From Emmonsiellopsis sp. PD_33 (Eukaryota; Ascomycota; Eurotiomycetes; Onygenales; Ajellomycetaceae), in assembly GCA_032988165.1 (NCBI GenBank), contig JANTQF010000039.1:115949-179948 (forward strand): a stretch of DNA of 64,000 bases, given 5' to 3'. Positions 55,920 to 64,000 of this stretch are shown one piece after another. The notes beneath the pieces were generated by a model that was not told the DNA's origin, did not search any database, and worked only from the letters and a program-made list of their open reading frames with translations. The stretch's first letter is position 1, and every line of letters starts with the position of its first letter. Made by a program: the position numbers and the translations under genes.

Positions 55920-56332
55920 GGCGGCTGGAATGATGGGATGGGAGGGATATGCATGTGTTTATTATGGTCGACTCTTATGTTCGGACGGGCGGGATGGATG
56001 GTGGGAGGCTTGTTTGTACGATCGCGTGTATCATGGATGGGATGGAAGCGGATGGTATATGTGGGAGCGTGCGGCTCAAATGTAGACATGGCTCTTGCGG
56101 CGTACTGTTTGCAGATCTACTACAGACACATGGATGGCTGAAACATATACATAGCGTTGAAGATTCCCCAGATTAAAATACACACGGGAGGAAAACAGCG
56201 CCTCCCTTCGTTTCCCAGTATAAAGCAGAAAGCAGAAAACTCCATGGCCCAATTCATCCCTTCGCTTGAAAATCACATTCGTTGACAGAAAACAGAACGG
56301 CGAAGAACACAACAACCCGGGGAATAACAATC
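55920..56332. other. 3' spacer between ost4 and the C2H2 gene
   Basis: This is the convergent 3' flank. No gene is seen. Confidence 0.65.
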
Positions 56333-59300
56333 CTACGGGCCGTCCCTGTCGTCGGGAATCAGCTCGAACACACTCTCAAATGCCGCAACCGTCTCCTGTC
56401 GCCGCTCGTTCATAAACGTGCACCCGCCCCGATCCAACCCCGTCCCAACTCTCATTTGTTTGGCCTCGAGGGCCCTCAGCACCTCCATCGCCTTTGCCCT
56501 GTCGCTATGGTTATCCTGGTTCTTATTGAAGTTTCGAATCGATCCGTACGCCGCTGGGAGGATGAGCGTCGGTTGTGAGCCCTCGGTTGTGGCTTTGGAA
56601 ATAACGGTGCGCCCGTCGAGATCGTTCATGTAGTGATCATCGCGCAGACCTAGACATATGGGAACAAAAACAATTCTCTTGTGATTAGGAAATAACAATT
56701 GGATCCGCGAGTTTTCCAGTCTCACCAGGTCTCACCGACGAGGGGCCTTCACCGAGCGTCCATGCGAGGGCGCCCAGGTGTTGCTTCTCTAGGTGGTCAC
56801 ACAGCTCTTCACTTGTGAACGCCTTGCCATCAGCTGTTCCTTCAGGCCCATCATTGCACCCCGCCCAGCGACAAGACACATCCACCCGGTCTTTAGTTAC
56901 GTGAAGCCGCGTGACGTGCTTGCGCAGGGTGCCTAGGTTGTGGAGCTGGGCATCGCAGTTTTTCCACTGACACGAGTATACGCGGTAGGAGGGTCGAGAA
57001 CCGGAAGCGGGCGAGCGTGTTGGAATTGCGACTTGGACGCGGTCCCATGCGTGTGTTTTATTTTTCGCGCCAGGCGGCCGTCCGCGGCGGCCTCTTGGAG
57101 TAGCAGATTCCATCAAGGTAGTATTCTGCGGGATTGGAGAAGAAGACAAGGCATCGCTGTTGGCGGTTTGCGAGATGTGGAGGTGAGAACGCGGAAACTG
57201 AGACCGAGCTTCACTAGCGCCCGTTGGTAGGTCACGTGGGTGGCGATTAGATAAGCGCGCTGGGGCTGGAGGTCTCCGTTCCCGGATAGTGACCATCGGC
57301 GGGCGAGAAACGACTGGCACAAGTGGTGCTTCAGGGGCTGGAGGCCCGCCGGGGTCGACTACATCCCAACGGAATGTGTGCAGGTCAGAGGAGTACTCAA
57401 CCGCGGCAAAGTTGTCCTTCAGCTTTGACAAATGCTGGTTCAAGGGCCGCTCAGTGGGATGCCGGCCAGTGGCAATCAGAATATCACGAGCAATGGTCTT
57501 GGGATCGTAGTACCGCGTTCTTAAAGCTTCGGCCTTGTTGAGTGGTTTGACAACCTTGGGATCTCTTCGCAGGGATTCATTATCCACGGCAGAATCCGCA
57601 CCAGCCATTTTAAACTTGGACAAATCCAGAGTCTTTGCACCTGAGGGAGGAGCTTGGGGTGCATGGGTATCGTTGACCTGGCTATGGGGTGCATCCTCCA
57701 TCTGAGTATCCTGTATATGCATCGCCTCCTGCGGCTCCTCCAGACGCGGCTCCTTGGCTGGGGGTATATCATCCTCCTCATCACTAAGAGCTAGCGATAA
57801 ATCAACAATTTCTGAAAAGTTTCGTTTCCTTGCCATTGCCTCTTTCGAACCAGGTGCTGGTACATGGGCAGGAGTAGCAGGAACTCGGAGTTTGGGATTC
57901 AACTTCCCGCCAGCTGGGCCCAGACCCACTGGCAGGCGACCCGTGCTTTGCCGGCCCGTGCTGTGCCGACCCTTTGGCGGTCTTGCACGCGCCTGTGGTC
58001 CCAATCGTTCAGTAGAGGGTTTTGTAGGTGGCCGAACAGGAGGCGGAACAGGGGGCGGAACAGGGGGCCGAATAGGGCCCTTCTTTGGAGGTGAGCCTAA
58101 AAATCCCGGAACCTGGTTTTCTGGTGGGACAGAGCCGGCCGGCGGGTAAAATTGAGTGGCTGGCATGGTGGATGGGGTTGAGTTGATGAACGTCAGGTCT
58201 GGGCCTGGTGGCGGTGCGGATGACATTGGGGGATGAGATACCTGTCGTTGTATATTATTATAAGGGCTCTGATATGAGGACGGTGCAGGCAACGCGGCAG
58301 TCCCGGGTGATGCAGTAGACGGCACACGGTCTTGCGGGCCTGGGGTCGGCGCCGCCGGGGCCGGGGCCGGGATAGGAGAAGGTGCTGGTTTCTGTTGAGG
58401 TGCCGGGGCAGGGGCGGGGGCAGGGGCAGGACTATTGGTGAGTTCTGGCACTGCTTTAAGCAGGTGCTTCGCAAAATGGACACGGTTCAAATAAAACCCT
58501 TGTGCTTCCAGCATGCCACATAGCTGGATATAACTCGGATTCTGGTTGATGAGTCCCAAGACCATTGCCGCATCACATTTCTTGCCCTCGTTTCGAGTAA
58601 TACTTTCAATGTATCCACATGCTGCCTGTGCAAGGATGAGCCGCTTTGAATCAGGCCAAATAGTGGCAGCTATTGATTCTGCCTTTTGTGGCTGTGCCTC
58701 TGGCTGTGGTTCTGGCTGTGGTTCTGGGGTATCTATAAGTTTCTCAATTTTGAAGGACTCTGATTGTTTGGGCACCGCAGGTTCCGGTGCGGTTACGGGT
58801 TGGGCTGGAGTTGATTCTCTAGCGGGCTGGGGAGAAGCCGTCGGATTGACAGAAGCCGTAGGATTGGCCAGATCTTTTGCATTTGACCTTCTCTTCCTTC
58901 TGGCGGCAGGAAATTTACCACGGTCTAGATGTGCTGGAATGCTATCGTCTGTGAGATCTATAGGTGGTTCTGCATTGGTGGATATGGATGTTTTGGCTGC
59001 CGCAGGTTGAGAGGCATTCACACTTGTGGATGGCTATTATGGGAATAGAAAGATCAGCTATTATCTAAAAAAGTTAAACATGGAATTAATTGCTCACCTC
59101 ATCATCAAGGTCTCCCATCAGCAGCGCATATTTGCTTGGGTCCTTTGACTTCAACTTGCGGATCTTTTGAAGCATCCGTGCTAGCTCCATGTCCTCATCC
59201 GGTTCATCTTCGGCAGCTGGAGGTGGTGCTTTCTCTGATTTGCGGGGTCGACGCTTTTTCGGTGCAGGTTGCCCATTGGCATCTCCCTGTTTTTTAGGCT

Positions 59301-60489
59301 TTGGGCCAGGTTTATTCTTCACTGCTGGAGAACGGGATACTGTGGTGTCTTGAGGTTGAGCTGCGCGGGCTGCATTTGCAGCCTTGGCTGCCTCTAGTTT
59401 TTGTGCAATCTCAGCCTGAATTGCAGCTCTCTGTTCTTCCTGCTCCTTCTCCTGTTGTCTAGCTTGCTGTTCCTCTTTTTCTTTCTCTTGCTTCCTGGAC
59501 CTTTCAACAGCCTCTGCCTCTGCCTCAGCAGCCTTTTTCTTCTGATACTCCTGATGATAAGGGTTATATATTTGGCTTGGGTCGATAAAACTCGGCATTG
59601 ATGCCTGGTGGGATTGCGTCGTAGTCGCCTCTGTGGAGGTATTGGTGTTGGCGTAAGAAGACGTCACGGGCGGGTCCTGAGTGGCATTGTTGTAATCTGC
59701 GGTTTGGGGTCGTTGGGAGGAAGCTGATCGGTTTGGGTATAGGGTGGCAGATGTTACAGGAGGTGAATAATTGTGGCGCACCCCTTTCTGAGTCCTGGCC
59801 ATGTTCGACTGTGTGGAAGCAGCTGGCGTGCGATTATATTGTGGCTTGGGGGGTTGCTGACGGTAGTCATTCTGTGACGAGGACGAGTGCGTGTTCGAGG
59901 CCACCATAGTCGACAACGGTGTACCGTGATTTGGAGTGTGTGAGTACGACGAGGTTGAGAGCCTCTGTGTGGGCACACGGGGAGGAACACTGGAGGATAG
60001 CGCAGTCATAGCCGACGCAGCAGCTTTTCTTGACTGGCTTTGGGCAGAGTCTGGACGAGTAATAGGCATGGTAGCTGGAGACCTGGATCTATTTTGCGTC
60101 TGAGCGTTCATTTGATACGGGGTATTTGAATGTGAGGAAGTGGAGGCGGAGTTGTGCATGGCAATGGATTCCAAGGGAGAAGCATAGGAGATATTATTCA
60201 GTGTCGGTGTTGGAGAGTCTGTGTTGTAGCTAGACTGTTGTTGCTGCTGCTGATAGCCATAGCTCTGGGATGGGGTATTTGCAGACCAGTTATCCGATTG
60301 TGGCTGCTGGGTATTCACATTATTCTGTCCTTGCCAGCCGTAGCCTTGCTGTCCATAACTCCGGTCCGTCTGCTGGCCAGCCGCGTTTGAAGAGGATGAC
60401 GGCACCCCGCGCAGGGAGGAGTAGGACTGATTCGACTGCCCGGAGGGGAGCTGCTGGTAGGGCGTATAGCCGAATCCCTGGTACGACAT
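56333..60489 (-). CDS. Large Gln/Pro-rich C2H2 nuclear protein
   Basis: The exons are 59098-60489, 56726-59033 and 56333-56649, giving 1338 residues. The N-terminal ~330 residues are Gln/Ser/Tyr-rich (MSYQGFGYTPYQQLPSGQSN), prion-like in composition. Then come a charged coiled-coil (EKEKEEQQARQQEKEQEEQR) and basic KKRRPRKSEK. Exon 2 has Pro-rich linkers with repeated PPVPPPVRPPT, a conserved helical segment (WPDSKRLILAQAACGYIESI) and a second (PKTIARDILIATGRHPTERP). Near the C-terminus an AT-hook-like RGRRGRPPG precedes two C2H2-type fingers (CQWKNCDAQLHNLGTLRKHV, CRWAGCNDGPEG). The composition and fingers suggest a chromatin or transcription co-regulator; a subunit of a remodelling complex such as RSC is possible but not established. 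It is divergent from rpl26. Confidence 0.85.
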
Positions 60490-61026
60490 CGCGAGGAGTG
60501 GTAGATGCGGTAGATGCGAACGTCTTCCTCCTATGGTAACAGGCAGCCAAGGGAGCGGCGCATGGTGTTGCGATGGTGTCAACAGTCAGATATTCGGAAC
60601 GGGGGGGTCGAAGCGGATATGCGATAGGATGCGCCAAATTCACTGCGGGGAGATTGCGGGCGTGGGCGATAAGTATTCGTCGTACATATACTGGCCGTCA
60701 ACCCCGACACCCTCAAGCAAGCAACAGTCTTCCACCTCGCATGGTTCTGATTCTGGGATGTTGTTGCTCCAGCCGACTCGTCCTGTCCTGCCGAGAGAAA
60801 GTCGAGGCTGGTTAGCTGCCAAGTCACGGGACCAGCGCTGAGTCATCACAACCCTATGCCAAGCCCGGTCAGCTGACCCACAGTGCCGCACTCAAACATT
60901 TTCGGCTAATAATCCGCCCTGAAGAACTTCGACGCCCACGACGACGACGACGAGACGAGACGACACCGACACCACACCCGCATTCCCTCCGAGCCAGATC
61001 TCATCTTCACCCCCAGATCTGCACAA
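60490..61026. promoter_or_regulatory. Bidirectional promoter of the C2H2 gene and rpl26
   Basis: This is a 537-bp head-to-head spacer. The rpl26 side ends in an A/C/G-rich leader with GACGACGACGACGAGACGAG. Confidence 0.5.
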
Positions 61027-61690
61027 ATGGCCAAGGTCAACGGAGGTGCGTATTCCGGCTATTCTTACGGCGTGCAGTTTGGGCGCTTAGATCTTCAAAC
61101 CAGCGCTGTGGGATGGATGGGATTGTGGGAAATGAAATGCTAACCGCTGTGTGCAATGCTTAGATCTCGCCTCTTCGCGGCGGAAGTCGCGCAAGGCTCA
61201 CTTCAGTGCTCCTTCCAGCGAGCGACGAGTCATCATGAGCGCCCCGTTGAGCAAGGAATTGCGTGAGAAGCACAATGTATGAATCCATCCCTCCATACGT
61301 ACATCCCGACAACCAAGACGAACGATTCCTCCTCCCAGACATGCAAGAGAGATGTGAAGAAGGGGCAAAATAAAAAAGAGGAAAAAAAGAAAAGACAATT
61401 GGTTCTGATATGCATGGTTTCAGGTCCGCTCGATACCCATCCGCAAAGACGACGAGGTCACCATCGTGCGGGGCTCCAACAAGGGCCGCGAGGGCAAGAT
61501 CACCAGCGTCTACCGCCTCAAATACGTCGTGCACGTCGAGCGCGTCACCCGCGACAAGTCCAACGGCCAGAGCGTGCCCATCGGCATCCACCCTTCCAAA
61601 GTCGTCATCACCAAGCTGAAGATCGACAAGGACCGCGAGAGCATCCTCGAGCGCATGGGCAAGGGTCGCGAGGCTAAGAAGGGAAATTAA
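61027..61690 (+). CDS. rpl26: 60S ribosomal protein L26 (uL24)
   Basis: The exons are 61027-61045, 61164-61276 and 61424-61690, giving 132 residues. The chain starts MAKVNGDLASSRRKSRKAHF, with the eukaryotic L26 signature APSSERRVIMSAPLSKELRE and the KOW motif KDDEVTIVRGSNKGREGKIT. It ends in a basic tail (MGKGREAKKGN). The protein lies near the polypeptide exit tunnel of the 60S subunit. The introns (118 and 147 nt) are longer than the local average, as in many ribosomal protein genes. Confidence 0.96.
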
Positions 61691-62636
61691 AAGGAGTTCT
61701 TTTCTTTGGTTCTTGTTTTGATTTTTGCTTGTGGTTCTTTGCGGTCTCCCTCCCTTCCACCTTTTTTTTTTCCCTCTCATGTCTGATGTGACGGGGTAAC
61801 GCGGGCTCGATTGGCGGATACAACTGGTCGGATTGATGGATATGGGTCGGCGATTTTACTGGCGATGATTATCTGCTCGACGGACGGGGAATAATGATTA
61901 CTTTGACTTTTGTGTCGATAGTAACATGGGGCCGATGAGAATCGGCTTCTTTATTTGGGCGTCAACACTTTGCTTCCCTCCTCGTTCGATGTCACACACA
62001 GCCACAGGAAAGCCCACAGCTGATCAGAAAATGCCAAAAGGTCCAAGTTTAATGATGTGAAGAACTAATTCCCTTGTCCTTTTTTTTCTTCCTTTTTCCC
62101 CCACACTCCATCCAACGTGACCCTCTACTCTACCAAGAGCATAGAGACGCGCCAGTATTATCTCCTCGCAAATCAACTCTCAGTGGTTTGAACGAGGTAT
62201 ACGGCTGGCGCAGATGAGACCGGCCCTACAACCACAACTCAATCTTCCATTTTGTATCATGCAGAATGTGACGTGCGAGTGGTGTAGGTTCTTGCCTGCA
62301 GACTTGTCCCTAGACTCTTTTGTGTCGATGATGGAGGCGGGTTTGATGGTGAGAGACATATTTTCTTTCTTTGTTGTGAGTCGTGAGGTGTAGTTGATAA
62401 GATTGGGGGATTAGGTTTCAATATAATATTCCATTGGATCAGACACCGATACCAGCTGGACGTCCTTTGACTAAAGTGACTAACTTTAACGTGGTGGTAT
62501 AAAATAAGACGGGAGGAAATCGCTAGACGAAATAAAAAAGGCAACACATGCTCCGTAGTAATACAACAAGCCAACAAGCCAGAGAATACGCAAATTCTGA
62601 AAAAAAAAATAGCAAAAAGAACAAAAAAACAAACCC
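61691..62636. other. Convergent spacer between rpl26 and the R-SNARE gene
   Basis: No gene is visible. T-rich and A-rich tracts typical of 3' ends occur on both sides. Confidence 0.65.
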
Positions 62637-63447
62637 CTACTCCCTATGCCCAACACACTTCCCCCACGCAGGCAACCCGCACCCCATCCCCACAAACAAA
62701 TAAACCAAAAACACCACCACCACAACCAACAGCACCATAACCTTCACATTCTTCCACCACATCTGCCTCCTCAACCCGCGACTCCTCACGCGAAAGTCCC
62801 TCGCACTACTCCCAAGTCGATCCGTCTTATCAACAAGCAGATCAATCCGCTCCCCGCGCTCCAGCACCCGCTCGATATTCTCCGTCATGATATCGCGCAC
62901 GCTATCGATCTCCTTGCGCGCCGACGCCAGCGAGTCGGACGGCGGCGTGGTATTGTATGTCTGTAACAGGGCGCGCAGGTCGTTGTTGAAGGCGGCGCAG
63001 CCGTAGGCTGGCAGGGAGCTGAAGTCTGTGGACTCCGGGGTGTAGGCGGTGAGGAACTTGCGTTTTATCTCGAGGAGGAAGGCGAAGGGGATGCGGCGGC
63101 CGAGTTCGGCTGTGGCGACGACGAGGTAGCTAAGCGGGGCGTGCGAGGTGAGTTCGCCATTTTGCGAGCTGGCGCTGGGGCTGTCGGCGATGTAGTGGAC
63201 GAAGAGCCGGTCGTGGGTGTAGGTTAGCTTCTGGGGGGAGTCGTGGGAGATTTTGGGCAGGATGATGGAGGCGAGCGAGGAGGCGGAGGAGGAGGAGGTG
63301 CCTGGGGACGAGTGTTCGGCGAGGATGGTGGTGCGGTTTGCGATGCACCCGCTGCGGGGTGGTTAGTCTGGTAAGCTCCTTGTAGAATGGTTTGGGTGGA
63401 AGTGCATACTATAAGAGCGGACTGGGTGGTTTCGAGGAGGACGCCAT
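62637..63447 (-). CDS. nyv1: Longin-type R-SNARE (VAMP7/Nyv1-like)
   Basis: The exons are 63410-63447 and 62637-63351, with a 58-nt intron, giving 250 residues. The first residues (SPLLYGCIANRTTILAEH) are the start of a longin domain, which continues to about residue 130 (LVVATAELGRRIPFAFLLEI). The SNARE helix (about 155-205) contains the zero-layer Arg in ENIERVLERGERIDLLVDKT. A C-terminal transmembrane helix (VKVMVLLVVVVVFLVYLF) and short luminal tail follow. It should act as the v-SNARE in fusion with the vacuole or late endosome. A palindromic GTCACGTGAC lies about 230 bp upstream. Confidence 0.9.
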
Positions 63448-64000
63448 GTCGTCTGCGGTCTGTGTGTGAGAGGTGGCAGAGAACAGGATAGCCAGCGGGC
63501 AGCGTGAACTGCTGTGTCTAGTGGTCAGAGCGCAAATGTCTGGCAGCTGCCGGGGTGTTTCAGCCAGTGGCAATTCCCTGTATCATTCTTTGTGCTGGGT
63601 GCGAGATGGTGGAGGTTGTTGTCGTTGTTGAAGGAATGTCTAGATGTTGGTGACGTCGGCCGGCGTTGGACGCGCAGGTCACGTGACTATAACTTTTGCT
63701 CCCGAAATTGACCACAGGAATTGTATAACATGGCTAATTCCTAACTTCAAGAATAGCATGTTTCCAGTCCAATTCTGCCAGATATATCAAATAAAAACAC
63801 ATAATGACATGTGTTGCGTTGTAACCTTGCCCATATAAACCACCAAGCTCACCCGAGTAGATCTCCCCGACCCGTTCAAAAAATACCTAAAAAAAATAAA
63901 GCTTCAGATATAATAAATAAACCTACACCTATATTTATACCTCTTTGCACAGCATATGTATGATCACCTAAATATGTCAATATAAAAATATTTCTATTTT
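63448..64000. other. Right-end spacer, R-SNARE promoter
   Basis: No gene is seen up to the end of the window. The last 250 bases are AT-rich. Confidence 0.6.
63678..63687. promoter_or_regulatory. GTCACGTGAC palindrome
   Basis: A perfect 10-bp palindrome with the E-box core CACGTG, the kind of site bound by Cbf1/bHLH factors. Confidence 0.5.

Overview
This window is a piece of a filamentous ascomycete nuclear chromosome, most likely from the Eurotiales (Aspergillus/Penicillium type). The evidence is gene structure (many 48-90 nt GT..AG introns, CTAAC/CTGAC-like branch points), long regulatory spacers, and the gene content: secreted CAZymes, a delta-8 sphingolipid desaturase, SRPK-like kinase expansion and PTS1-tagged metabolic enzymes. 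No tRNA, rRNA, CRISPR array or intact transposon was recognised. Exon boundaries were worked out by hand; for each multi-exon gene the exon lengths sum to a multiple of three.

Left part (1-9 kb): a small Cys/His-rich protein, then three neighbouring genes that look like one metabolic set. These are a 4-coumarate-CoA-ligase-like acyl-CoA synthetase ending in ARL, a convergent enoyl-CoA hydratase ending in SKL (both peroxisomal PTS1 signals), and a secreted GMC oxidoreductase with seven exons. If the last GMC intron is retained, the product ends in SRL, another PTS1 tripeptide.

Gene desert (9-24 kb): about 15 kb holding a single recognisable gene, a 188-residue low-complexity protein with a perfect palindromic TATA element. 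The 3' side is rich in microsatellites.

Middle (24-31 kb): a cytochrome-b5-fusion sphingolipid desaturase, a Cys-rich single-pass membrane protein, and a Yra1/ALY-type mRNA export factor with an exceptional 1009-nt intron.

Accessory island (31.5-46 kb): an intact SRPK-like kinase, a nonsense-mutated SRPK-like pseudogene, and a short decayed relic of the same type. Between them lie a tail-to-tail CAZyme pair (parallel beta-helix protein plus GH43-CBM6) with mirror-image XlnR-type sites, and a divergent pair made of a PD-(D/E)XK nuclease-like protein and a small kinase-like protein. The divergent pair is the best candidate here for an uncharacterised two-gene system.

Right part (46-64 kb): conserved housekeeping genes, mostly in head-to-head pairs: vps24/p23, a zinc alcohol dehydrogenase, a KEN-box-bearing hypothetical protein, tma46/ost4, a large C2H2 nuclear protein/rpl26, and a VAMP7-type R-SNARE.
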